DNA of 64,000 nt, from positions 186,001-250,000 of the forward strand of contig DATCKU010000073.1 in NCBI GenBank assembly GCA_036564245.1, read 5' to 3'. This document shows, piece after piece, positions 17,388-25,222 of this stretch (its first letter is position 1; the number at the start of each line of letters is the position of its first letter). The stretch is from Thermasporomyces sp036564245 (GTDB lineage: Bacteria; Actinomycetota; Actinomycetes; Propionibacteriales; Actinopolymorphaceae). A model generated the notes under the pieces. That model was not told where the DNA came from, searched no databases, and saw nothing but the letters and a program-made list of their open reading frames with translations. The position numbers were made by a program, and so were the translations under genes.

Positions 17388-17621
17388 GTGGTCCAGGCGT
17401 ACATCCTGATCCAGACCGAGGTCGGCAAGGCGGCCGAGGTCGCGCAGCAAATCGCCGGCATCGAAGGCGTCACCCTCGCCGAGGATGTCACCGGACCGTA
17501 CGACGTGATCGTGCGCGCCGAGGCACGCAACGTCGACGAGCTGGGCCGCCTGGTCGTGGCCCGGGTGCAGAATGTCCCGGGCATCACCCGCACTCTCACC
17601 TGTCCCGTCGTCCACCTCTAG
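17388..17621 (+). CDS. stand-alone Lrp/AsnC ligand-binding (RAM) protein
   Basis: A 77-residue protein beginning at GTG with GGGAGGAC eight bases upstream: MVQAYILIQTEVGKAAEVAQ. It consists only of the C-terminal beta-alpha-beta effector domain of AsnC/Lrp regulators and lacks a helix-turn-helix. Such one-domain proteins assemble into rings and bind amino acids. It is diverged from thiL and followed closely by the DUF3515 gene. Confidence 0.9.
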   Translation: MVQAYILIQTEVGKAAEVAQQIAGIEGVTLAEDVTGPYDVIVRAEARNVDELGRLVVARVQNVPGITRTLTCPVVHL

Positions 17622-17762
17622 AGAGCCTTGGAACGGCGATTTGTGACGTTTGAGCGGCGTTTCTCCCGGCTCTTGGCCTCCACCCTCCCCCTCGCGCGCA
17701 CACCGCGTTCTACGACCGCACAGCGATCAAGCGGTTCTCGCACACCTCGAGGCGGACAGCCC

Positions 17763-18236
17763 TTGGCAGCGCCCAGGGCAAGGCTCGGTGTCGGTGCTGC
17801 TCTGCTCACCCTGCTGGGCGCCACCGTGGGCTGCGGCGCGGCACCGGTCCGCGTCAGTCCTCCGAGCCCGACTGGCCCGAGCCGAGCGGCCTGTGAGGCC
17901 CTGCTCGCCGACCTTCCCGCCACCGTCGAGGGCGCCGCGGCACGACAGGTCGTCCCCTCCGACGCTCTGGCGGCGGCGTGGGGTGATCCTCCGATCGTGC
18001 TGCGCTGCGGTGTCTCGCGGCCGAGAGCGCTGAAGCCGACCTCACCGTGTCTCGAGGTGAGCGGAGTCGGCTGGTTCGCAGAGCGAGCCGAGCGCGGGAC
18101 GATCTTCACGACGATCGGGCGGGCGACGTACGTCGAGGTCGCGGTGCCGTCGGCCTACGAACCGCCGGTGAACCCGTTGGTCGACCTGGCAGCAGCCATC
18201 AAGCAGAACATCGCCGAACGCCGCCCGTGCGCCTAA
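17763..18236 (+). CDS. DUF3515 family putative lipoprotein
   Basis: About 157 residues from the TTG at 17763, which has GAGGCGG upstream. The N-terminus LAAPRARLGVGAALLTLLGATVGC looks like a signal peptide with a lipobox cysteine. The rest has the DUF3515 pattern: CEALLADLP, PPIVLRCGV and GVGWFAER, ending in a charged tail. DUF3515 genes accompany thiL and ddl in actinobacteria; their function is unknown. The frame stays open up to 17628, so a longer form cannot be ruled out. Confidence 0.85.
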   Translation: MAAPRARLGVGAALLTLLGATVGCGAAPVRVSPPSPTGPSRAACEALLADLPATVEGAAARQVVPSDALAAAWGDPPIVLRCGVSRPRALKPTSPCLEVSGVGWFAERAERGTIFTTIGRATYVEVAVPSAYEPPVNPLVDLAAAIKQNIAERRPCA

Positions 18237-18357
18237 GCGATGCGCCTGCGTCGCCTCACAACCCTCGCATCCCGACATCACCGTAGGTCGTCACCTCGGC
18301 GCCCTGCCGGGAGCACGTGAGGCCGCTACGCACCGCGTGAGGGTTGGGTCTAACGCC

Positions 18358-19596
18358 TCACCGCAGGCCGGTAGGCCGGTTCAGCGCGAGCTGGATCAGG
18401 CGGTCGACCAGAGCCGGGTAGTCCAGGCCACTTGCCGCCCACGTCCGCGGGAACACCGAATACGGCGTGAAGCCAGGCATGGTGTTGATCTCGTTCAGCA
18501 GCAACGTGCCGTCCCGGCGCAGGAAGAAGTCGACCCGAGCCAGGCCCTCGCATGAGATCGCCTCGAACGCCTTCACCGCGAGCGTGCGCACCCGCTCAGC
18601 CACATCGGGCTCCAGATCGGCCGGCATCTGAAGCTGCACGTGCTCTTCGTTGTCGAGGTACTTCGCCTCGAAGTCGTAGAACTCGTACTCCGAGTCGTAG
18701 ACGATCTCAGCCACCACGCTGGCATCGGCGCCGCTGCCGTCCAGCCGCGCGAGCACCCCGCACTCGATCTCACGGGCGTTCTCGACCGCGGCCTCGACCA
18801 ACACCTTCGGGTCGAACTGCCGCGCCTTCTCCACGGCAGCTGCGAGGTCGGCTGGACGGGTCACCTTGCTGACCCCGATGCTCGATCCCCCCCTCGTCGG
18901 TTTGACGAACACCGGATAGCCCAGCGAGGCCACGGCCTCCTCGCAGAGCGAGCGGTCGCGGTCCCAGTCGCCAGGGCGGATCACCGTGAACGGAGTGACC
19001 GGGAGACCGTTCGCCGCAAAGATCTGCTTGGCGTACTGCTTGTCCATCGCGATGGCGCTGGCCAGCACACCTGCACCGACGTACCGCACGCCAGCCATCT
19101 CGAGCAGACCCTGCAAGGTGCCGTCCTCACCGAACGGGCCGTGCAGCAGCGGGAAGACCACGTCGACTGCTCCCAAACTGCTGGCACCGGCAGCAGGGTC
19201 GACGGCGATCAGCTCGCGCTCCCCAGCATTGGCCAAGACGACGGCCGTACCCTTTTCGTCGACCTCTGGCAACCGGTCGCCCTGGATCGACAACCGTTCC
19301 GGCTCGTCGCGTTCGAGGACCCAGCGCCCGTCGAGCGTGATGCCGACGGGGATTACGTCGTACTTGTCGCGATCGATCGCCTGCAGCACGCTCGCCGCGG
19401 TGGCACAGGAGATGGCGTGCTCGGAACTTCGCCCGCCGAACACGACCGCGACCCGCGGCCGTCCCCGGTCGGAGGCAGATGTGTGACCACTCGCCGGTGC
19501 GGGCGCCCTGACGCCTGGCGCCGCTGCACCGGGTGCACCGCTTTCGGACGCGACGACCGCGGGCTCAGGATCTGGGCTTCGCTCGATCTCGCTCAC
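18358..19596 (-). CDS. ddl: D-alanine--D-alanine ligase
   Basis: Joins two D-alanines for peptidoglycan precursors. With the GTG at 19596 the protein is 412 residues. A Pro/Ala-rich N-terminal extension of about 47 residues precedes VAVVFGGRSSEHAIS, the usual start of the fold. ATP-grasp features include FVKPTRGGSSIGVSKV, IECGVLARLDG and the metal-binding LLNEINTMPGFT. gpsA, which often lies between ddl and plsC, is missing. The neighbour, divergent across 75 bases, is the PLP-dependent gene. Confidence 0.95.
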   Translation of the reverse strand: MSEIERSPDPEPAVVASESGAPGAAAPGVRAPAPASGHTSASDRGRPRVAVVFGGRSSEHAISCATAASVLQAIDRDKYDVIPVGITLDGRWVLERDEPERLSIQGDRLPEVDEKGTAVVLANAGERELIAVDPAAGASSLGAVDVVFPLLHGPFGEDGTLQGLLEMAGVRYVGAGVLASAIAMDKQYAKQIFAANGLPVTPFTVIRPGDWDRDRSLCEEAVASLGYPVFVKPTRGGSSIGVSKVTRPADLAAAVEKARQFDPKVLVEAAVENAREIECGVLARLDGSGADASVVAEIVYDSEYEFYDFEAKYLDNEEHVQLQMPADLEPDVAERVRTLAVKAFEAISCEGLARVDFFLRRDGTLLLNEINTMPGFTPYSVFPRTWAASGLDYPALVDRLIQLALNRPTGLR

Positions 19597-19671
19597 GCCG
19601 CCGACCCTACTCGACCGTGCCGCTTCGATGTCAGCAGTTGGGGCGAAAGAAACCTCCGGAAGAATCCGGAT

Positions 19672-20898
19672 ATGCGCGAACTCCCCGATCAGACGAGGCA
19701 GAGAACCCAAGACCAGCCAGGTTGTGCGCCCCTGGCGACCCCTTCCACCGAGCTGGCACCGGCCACCGTCACGGTGGCAGCAGGCAGACCTGCCCACGAC
19801 CCCGATGCGCCGCTCAACCCCCCGATCGTCATGGCATCCACCTACGTGGCAGGAGGTCCACGCGAGTACGGGCGGTACGGCAATCCGACCTGGGAGGCCT
19901 TCGAAGCGGTCCTCGGGGAGCTGGAAGGCGGTCGTGCATTGGCGTACGCCTCGGGCCTCGCCGCGGTGGCGAGCGTCCTCGACCTGCTGCCGATCGGCAG
20001 CGTGGTGGTCGCACCGACGCACGCGTATCTCGGCACCGTCGGGCAGATCTCCGATCTGGTACGCAGTGGCCGGCTCCGCGACGCTCGCATGGTCGACATC
20101 GCCGACACCGACGCCGTGGTCGGAGCTTTGGAAGGCGCCGACCTGCTCCTGATCGAGTCGCCGACCAATCCGGCACTGGAGGTGGCAGACCTGGCGACGT
20201 TGTGCGCCGCAGGACGCGAGGCGGGTGCGATCGTCGTGGTCGACAACACGTTCGCGACACCGCTGCTGCAACGCCCACTGGCGTACGAGGGAGCCGACAT
20301 CGTGCTGCACTCGGCGACCAAGTTCCTCTCAGGCCACAGCGACCTCGTCCTGGGTGCCCTCGTCACGGCCCCGACCCCACGCGGTGACGAGCTGCACGAC
20401 GCCCTCGACGCGCGGCGGCGAAAGCTCGGAGCGATTCCCGGCGCGTTCGAGACCTGGCTCGCACTGCGTGGCATGCGAACCCTCCATCTGCGCGTGGAAC
20501 GCTCGTGTGCCAACGCCGCCGAGCTCGCCCGCCGACTGGCCGCGCATCCCGCGGTCGAGCGCGTGCGCTACCCCGGCTTGCCCTCCGACCCCGGTCACGA
20601 ACGTGCGAAGGCGCAGATGCGGGCGTACGGCGGGATCATCTCGATCGAGGTGCGCGGCGGCGCGGATGCAGCGGACGCCGTGACCCGGAGCACCAGGCTG
20701 TGGGTGCACGCGACCAGCCTTGGAGGCGTGGAGTCGACGTTCGAGCGGAGACGCCGGTGGCCGACCGAGGTGCCTTCGATTCCGGAGAGTTTGGTGCGCA
20801 TGAGCGTCGGCATCGAGGATGTCGAGGATCTCTGGCGCGACCTCCGACGTGCTCTTGACGCCTTACCAGCCACCTCGCCCGCGGCGCCAACGCAGTGA
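19672..20898 (+). CDS. PLP-dependent trans-sulfuration enzyme (cystathionine gamma-lyase/synthase family)
   Basis: A 408-residue Cys/Met-metabolism PLP enzyme. It shows the fold's signatures: YGRYGNPTWEAFE, ESPTNPALEVAD, VVDNTFATP and the Schiff-base lysine in SATKFLSGHSD, ending with SVGIEDVEDLW. The reaction (gamma-lyase, synthase or O-acylhomoserine sulfhydrylase) cannot be fixed by eye. The chosen ATG gives a charged extension of about 30 residues. It is divergent from ddl. Confidence 0.9.
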   Translation: MRELPDQTRQRTQDQPGCAPLATPSTELAPATVTVAAGRPAHDPDAPLNPPIVMASTYVAGGPREYGRYGNPTWEAFEAVLGELEGGRALAYASGLAAVASVLDLLPIGSVVVAPTHAYLGTVGQISDLVRSGRLRDARMVDIADTDAVVGALEGADLLLIESPTNPALEVADLATLCAAGREAGAIVVVDNTFATPLLQRPLAYEGADIVLHSATKFLSGHSDLVLGALVTAPTPRGDELHDALDARRRKLGAIPGAFETWLALRGMRTLHLRVERSCANAAELARRLAAHPAVERVRYPGLPSDPGHERAKAQMRAYGGIISIEVRGGADAADAVTRSTRLWVHATSLGGVESTFERRRRWPTEVPSIPESLVRMSVGIEDVEDLWRDLRRALDALPATSPAAPTQ

Positions 20899-21037
20899 AC
20901 CACTCCGGGAGCTGCGGCCGCCGCCTGGCCGGTGGACAAGCGCTGCTCCGCCGACGACGGGCAGTCGGCGCTGCGAACCGAATCTCTGCGGGGCATCCTC
21001 CGCCCGCAGTCGCACAGCGCGCGTCAAGCCAGGCGAT

Positions 21038-21066
21038 GCCGGGTAGGTAGTTCTGTGCTACCCGGC
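21038..21066. terminator. hairpin between the convergent PLP gene and plsC
   Basis: GCCGGGTAG and CTACCCGGC form a perfect 9-bp stem around 11 bases. The right arm contains the plsC stop codon. It lies between convergent genes, so it may end transcripts from both sides. There is no T-run. Confidence 0.5.
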
Positions 21067-21840
21067 TCGCTTCCGCTTCCGCTTGCGGTACGGGTTGCCG
21101 ATCGACGGTACGTCGTACTTGACCGGGTCGAAGCGGACAGGCGGCGGCTGCTGACCGCGCAACTCCGCCAACAGGTCGGTGATCGCATCCATCACGACAC
21201 TCGTGGCCTTCTTAAGAAGCGACGGATTCGGGTTCGTCCCACCATCACGGAAGGGCGAGAGGTCGACCGGCGGTCCGGCGGACACGCGCATGGTCTTGCG
21301 CGGCAGCACCCGCGGAAGCTTGGCGTACGGCATCAGCACCTCTTGCGGGCCCCACTGCGCGATCGGGACGATCTGACAGCCGGTACGAAGCGCGATACGC
21401 ACCGCACCGGTCTTGCCGACCATGGGCCACAGATCCGGGTCCCGGGTGATCGTCCCCTCTGGGTAGACCACCACGCACTCTCCACGGTCGATCGCCAAGC
21501 AGGCTTCGGCGAGCGCGTCACCTGCCGTCCGACGCTCCCGCTCGACCGGGATCTGTCCGGCCGAGCGCAGGAACCCTCCTACCACAGGGATCCGGAAAAG
21601 ACTCGCCTTCGCGAGGAACCGCGGTGATCGCCCGGCGCTGTGCAGGAAGTGGCCGATCGCGATCGGATCGAAGTAGGACACGTGGTTGGTGACGGCCAGC
21701 ATGCCACCCCGGCGAGGGATGTGCTCCATGCCGCGCCAGTCGCGCTTGGTCAGCACGCGCATCAACGGGACCAGCGTCGCCGCGGCGATGTCGTAGCAGA
21801 GGCCCGAGTTCGGCACAGGCGCGGCTGTCGTCGACGACAC
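21058..21840 (-). CDS. plsC: 1-acyl-glycerol-3-phosphate acyltransferase (PlsC-like)
   Basis: A 260-residue acyltransferase of phospholipid synthesis. It has the catalytic NHVSYFD (NHx4D) near residue 52 and the substrate-binding VVYPEGTITRD near residue 125. There is no obvious transmembrane span, so it is probably membrane-associated. A basic tail (RKRKRKRAG) ends the protein. It is divergent from fbiD/cofC across 185 bases. The symbol follows the family; the exact acyl acceptor is not proven. Confidence 0.88.
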   Translation of the reverse strand: MSSTTAAPVPNSGLCYDIAAATLVPLMRVLTKRDWRGMEHIPRRGGMLAVTNHVSYFDPIAIGHFLHSAGRSPRFLAKASLFRIPVVGGFLRSAGQIPVERERRTAGDALAEACLAIDRGECVVVYPEGTITRDPDLWPMVGKTGAVRIALRTGCQIVPIAQWGPQEVLMPYAKLPRVLPRKTMRVSAGPPVDLSPFRDGGTNPNPSLLKKATSVVMDAITDLLAELRGQQPPPVRFDPVKYDVPSIGNPYRKRKRKRAG

Positions 21841-22025
21841 GTCGTCCTCCTCATCACCCGCTCATGGGGCACGTCAACGTGGACAGGGATCTCGGGACCG
21901 GACCGGTGCGTGGCGGTTCCGGGGTGGGGCAAAGCCGAAGGATTCGCTCACACCAGTCGGTGCTGTCTCGCGGAGCGTATCGGCTCACGGGCGCTGGCAC
22001 TGTCATCTGAGAAGATTGGGTCTCG

Positions 22026-22709
22026 ATGTCTCTGCATGAACGCGCCAACGGGCAGCGAAGTTCCGGTGCAGCCGGTTGGTCGCTCGTTGTCCCCCTCAAG
22101 CCTGCGTCGGCCGGAAAGTCCAGACTTGCGTCGTTCGCCGGCGCCCATCGGGCAAGCCTCGTGCAGGCCATGGCCCTCGACACGGTGGCCGCTGCGCTCG
22201 CCTGCCCCGCCGTCGCCGACGTTGTGGTGGTGACGGGCGACGAGGGATCGGCCGACGAGCTTCGTGGTCTGGGCGCGATCGTGGTCCCCGACGAACCAGG
22301 CGAGGGACTCAACCCGGCGCTGCAGCACGGCGCCGCCATCGCGACGACCCGACGACCGGGAACGGCGATCGCCGCGATCCTTGCCGACCTGCCCGCGTTG
22401 CGTCCGAACGAGCTCGCCCGGGCGCTCGACGCGGCGCGCGAGTACCCCACGTCCTTCGTGTCCGATGCCGACATGGTGGGCACCACACTCTATTGCGCGG
22501 GCGCCGCTTCCTGCTTCACGCCTCGCTTCGGTTCCCAGTCGCGCGCCGCGCACCTCGCGACCGGTGCCGTGGAGCTTGCGATGCCCGGGATCGCGAGCGT
22601 ACGCCGCGATGTCGACACCGAGTCGGACCTGCGGGAAGCGGTGCGACTCGGCGTCGGCCCACGGACTCGGATCGCGCTCGCACCACTGGGCCACGGCTTG
22701 GCCCTCTAG
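22026..22709 (+). CDS. fbiD: phosphoenolpyruvate (or 2-phospholactate) guanylyltransferase, F420 biosynthesis
   Basis: A 227-residue CofC/FbiD-type nucleotidyltransferase. It opens with the family's WSLVVPLKPASAGKSRLA, and ILADLPALRP and SDADMVGTTL follow in order. In mycobacteria FbiD makes the activated three-carbon precursor of coenzyme F420 and lies next to leuCD/hup, as here. The protein would therefore supply F420 side-chain building. Other F420 genes are not in the window. Confidence 0.92.
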   Translation: MSLHERANGQRSSGAAGWSLVVPLKPASAGKSRLASFAGAHRASLVQAMALDTVAAALACPAVADVVVVTGDEGSADELRGLGAIVVPDEPGEGLNPALQHGAAIATTRRPGTAIAAILADLPALRPNELARALDAAREYPTSFVSDADMVGTTLYCAGAASCFTPRFGSQSRAAHLATGAVELAMPGIASVRRDVDTESDLREAVRLGVGPRTRIALAPLGHGLAL

Positions 22710-23035
22710 CCGCCTTGCTCCTCTCACGACCGTGGCCTCCTCCAGGAGCGTGGACCGCCACGTCGGCTCCCGAGCCCGCATTCCCAACCACCGCTGCCGT
22801 GACGCCGCCCTGGTCGGTCCTCAATGACCATGTGCACTACGCCTGCCGGATCCGTGACACGTGTCGGCACCTCGTGCACGTCCGACAGGACTGGAGCTCC
22901 GACAGGCGGTCAAGCTCCGGTAGGACTGCACCATCGGCAGGCATGCACCTCCGGCAGGCACAGTGGACCTCTGACAGACGTCGTCTGCAAGGTCGTTGCG
23001 GCTGGTCCCAGGGCTCGGTCGATAGGCTGCACGCT
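22710..23035. other. gap upstream of the cold-shock-like gene
   Basis: About 325 bases without a recognisable gene. It contains a degenerate AATGACCATG site at 22823 (a weak relative of the intergenic motif) and the periodic decamer array at 22880-22978. Confidence 0.45.
22880..22978 (+). repeat. degenerate tandem array, about 17-base period
   Basis: Six copies of a decamer close to CTCCGACAGG start at 22880, 22897, 22915, 22932, 22949 and 22969. The spacings are 17, 18, 17, 17 and 20 bases, with unrelated bases between. It lies just upstream of the cold-shock-like gene and is too short and degenerate for CRISPR. Confidence 0.6.
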
Positions 23036-23245
23036 GTGCAGGCAACCGTTCGCTCGTACGATCCGCAGACCCGCTCCGGCACCGTCCTGACTGACGACGG
23101 GATCGAGCTGGCCTATACAGCGGCGGCACTCGCCGGCTCCGGCCTGCGGCGCTTACGGATCGGGCAGCGGGTGCACGTCGACGTGGAGAAGGTAGGCACC
23201 ACGCTGCAGGTGCGCGCCCTGACGATTCACACCCTTCGGGACTGA
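23036..23245 (+). CDS. small cold-shock-domain-like protein
   Basis: A 69-residue protein from the GTG at 23036: MQATVRSYDPQTRSGTVLTD. The beta-strand spacing resembles a cold-shock OB fold, but the classical RNP1 aromatic motif is not obvious, so RNA binding is uncertain. Similar small proteins occur beside hup/fbiD in other actinobacteria. The ribosome binding site is weak. It is convergent with hup, with a shared terminator between. Confidence 0.65.
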   Translation: MQATVRSYDPQTRSGTVLTDDGIELAYTAAALAGSGLRRLRIGQRVHVDVEKVGTTLQVRALTIHTLRD

Positions 23246-23307
23246 AGCCCTGGCCAGTCAGGGCTCCCTTGCCGGTCGTCCCGGCCCCGAGCTTCGGCGC
23301 CAGGTAA

Positions 23308-23348
23308 CGCGAAAGCCGGCATCCATTCGGTCGGATGCCGGCTTCGCG
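23308..23348. terminator. bidirectional terminator between the cold-shock-like gene and hup
   Basis: CGCGAAAGCCGGCATCC and GGATGCCGGCTTCGCG pair over 16 bp with one bulged A around an 8-base loop. It lies between two convergent stops and can end both transcripts. Confidence 0.8.
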
Positions 23349-23381
23349 TCTTCGGTTGTCTGACAGGCGACGGAGGACGCC

Positions 23382-23879
23382 TCAGCGCTTCGCGGTCCGC
23401 CGTGTGGTGGTCCGCTTCGCTGTGGTCCGCTTCGCTGTGGTCCGCTTCGCAGCGGCCTTCTTGGCGGTCTTCTTCGCCGCCGTCTTCTTCGCCACGGCCC
23501 TGGTGGCGGCGCGCTTTGCCGAGGCCTTCGCGGTCTTCTTCGCTGCCGCACGCTTGGTGGTTGGGGCAGCGGTCGCCTTCTTGCTGAGGCGTGGCAGCTT
23601 CCTGGCCCCGGAAACGACGGCCTTGAGCTCCGCGCCCGGGCGGAACTTCGGAACCGACGTCTTCTTCGCCCGCTTACGCTCGCCAGTGCGAGGGTTGCGG
23701 ACCATACGCGCCGGCCGATCGATCCTCTCGAAGGCGCCAAACCCTGTGATGGCGACCTTCTCGCCGGACGCAACCGTGCGAGTAATCACGTCGATGACGG
23801 ACTCCAGCGCGTGCTGGGCGTCCTTCTTGTTGCCGTCGAAGCGCTGTGCCAGCACCTCGACCAACTGAGACTTGTTCAC
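23382..23879 (-). CDS. hup: DNA-binding protein HU with histone-H1-like tail
   Basis: A nucleoid protein of 165 residues. The first 92 residues form a standard HU domain (MNKSQLVEVLAQRFDGNKKD, GFGAFERIDRPARMVRNPRTG). A tail of about 70 residues made of KKTA, AAKK and RTTAKRTT repeats follows, like mycobacterial HupB and streptomycete HupS. Three exact 15-base units (23407-23451) encode part of the tail. The start is GTG with GGAGG upstream. A palindrome overlaps its likely promoter. Confidence 0.96.
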   Translation of the reverse strand: MNKSQLVEVLAQRFDGNKKDAQHALESVIDVITRTVASGEKVAITGFGAFERIDRPARMVRNPRTGERKRAKKTSVPKFRPGAELKAVVSGARKLPRLSKKATAAPTTKRAAAKKTAKASAKRAATRAVAKKTAAKKTAKKAAAKRTTAKRTTAKRTTTRRTAKR

Positions 23880-23903
23880 TGCTTCCCTCCGGTGAACGGG
23901 TCG

Positions 23904-23924
23904 AACGAGCTATAGCGGCTCGTT
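23904..23924 (-). promoter_or_regulatory. palindrome overlapping the hup promoter
   Basis: AACGAGC and GCTCGTT are 7-bp inverted arms around TATAGCG. On the minus strand this places a TATAGC -10-like element inside the palindrome, 25-45 bases before the hup start, as expected for an operator. The binding factor is unknown. Confidence 0.45.
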
Positions 23925-24574
23925 TCATGCGCACGTTAGGGAATCTAGCGCTGTTTCACAACAACCAACTCACCGAGCCCATGCCTCACAGGGCTTCAGA
24001 AACGTCAGGACGACGGCCTCGTCACCCTCCCTCGACCCGCCCCGCGAGGACCTCCGACAGTCCCGAGGAGCCCTGCTGGTACAGGCGATTGGGCGACCGG
24101 CCGGCCACCTCGGGCATCGGGTGTCGCGACCTAACGGAGCGCGCGCCACCCCGCGCTCGAGGCTCCAGAGCAATGCCATGACGTGCCGAGAAACTCCTTG
24201 TATTATTGGGAATTCTCGATCCATGAGGCGACGCGGCTTGACACAGCGGATCTTGTCGAACGGGCCCTGGACGTCGTCGTCCGGCCGCGAGCTCGCCCCT
24301 GCTGTCGAGTCCTCGGCCGTCCCGGAGCCCACCCGCTCGAAAGCCAACAGGGCAAGGAAGCTGGCCCACCGGCGACCGCCGCGGACCGCCCCAGGAAGGC
24401 GCCGAAAAAGAAAAAGTGAAGTGCGTCACATTGCGCGTGTCGCGCCCCGAAACGGCCGTGTCGCGTGACAAACGGGCCTTGAGAGAGGCCTCAGAAGCGC
24501 ACTCGAAACACTGCGGCCGGTGGCCGACGAGAGCATCAGAACTCGTCGACCACCGGCCGCCATGGCACACGCTG
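23925..24574. other. long intergenic region between hup and leuD
   Basis: About 650 bases without a well-supported gene. A GTG at 24183 opens a 78-codon plus-strand frame starting MPRNSLYYWEFSIHEATRLD and ending KAPKKKK. It lacks a ribosome binding site, and its third-position GC is no higher than the background. An AT-rich patch at 24190-24225 could be a promoter. The rest shows nothing. Confidence 0.4.
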
Positions 24575-25189
24575 CTAGGTTGTCGCCGGTCGGACCGTCG
24601 TGGGTTTCAAGGAGGACCGTCGAGCCTCGAAGGCATCGATGAGCTCGACATGGCTCAAGGTGATGCCGATGTCGTCCAGGCCCTCACGAAGCCGCCAACG
24701 GGTGTAGTCGTCGATGTCGAACGACTCACGTACCTGGTCCGGACCCTCGCCCGCTATCACCAGCCGCTGGTCCAGGTCGACCGTCACCGGCGTCGCAGGC
24801 TCTTGCTCGACCACGTCCCATAGCCGTTCGACGACCTTCTGGTCGACGACTGCGGCGAGAAGTCCGGCCTTTCCTGCATTCCCACGAAAGATGTCGCCGA
24901 AACGCGACGAGATGACCACCCGGAACCCGGCGTCCTGCAGTGCCCAGACGGCATGTTCGCGAGACGAGCCGGTGCCGAAGTTCGGTCCCGCCACGAGGAT
25001 CGAGGCGCCCCGATACTCCGGTCGGTTGAGCGGGAAGCTGGGATCGCTCCGCCACGCTGCGAAGAGGCCGTCGCCGAACCCGGTACGAGTGACCCGCTTG
25101 AGGTACACGGCCGGGATGATCTGGTCGGTGTCGACATCTGACCGGCGCAGCGGCATCGCCTTGCCGGTGTGAACGGTGAACTTCTCCAT
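24575..25189 (-). CDS. leuD: 3-isopropylmalate dehydratase small subunit
   Basis: The swivel-domain subunit of isopropylmalate isomerase (leucine synthesis); it also isomerises citramalate in the CimA route to isoleucine. The 204-residue protein contains SDVDTDQIIPAVYLKR and GPNFGTGSSREHA, both diagnostic. It lies 33 bases after leuC on the same strand and is surely in one operon with it. Confidence 0.97.
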   Translation of the reverse strand: MEKFTVHTGKAMPLRRSDVDTDQIIPAVYLKRVTRTGFGDGLFAAWRSDPSFPLNRPEYRGASILVAGPNFGTGSSREHAVWALQDAGFRVVISSRFGDIFRGNAGKAGLLAAVVDQKVVERLWDVVEQEPATPVTVDLDQRLVIAGEGPDQVRESFDIDDYTRWRLREGLDDIGITLSHVELIDAFEARRSSLKPTTVRPATT

Positions 25190-25222
25190 CTGGCTCGGGG
25201 CTCCTGTCTTGCTACGCGGTTG

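Noticed and set aside
22880..22978. Possible CRISPR array
   Set aside because: The repeats are only ten degenerate bases with 7-10 base linkers, and no cas genes are near. No CRISPR array is present in the window.
23407..23451. Three exact 15-base tandem repeats
   Set aside because: Fully explained by the repeated Arg-Thr-Thr-Ala-Lys codons of the HU tail.
24183..24419. 78-codon plus-strand frame between hup and leuD
   Set aside because: No ribosome binding site, background-level third-position GC and no recognised family. It is mentioned only within the gap entry.
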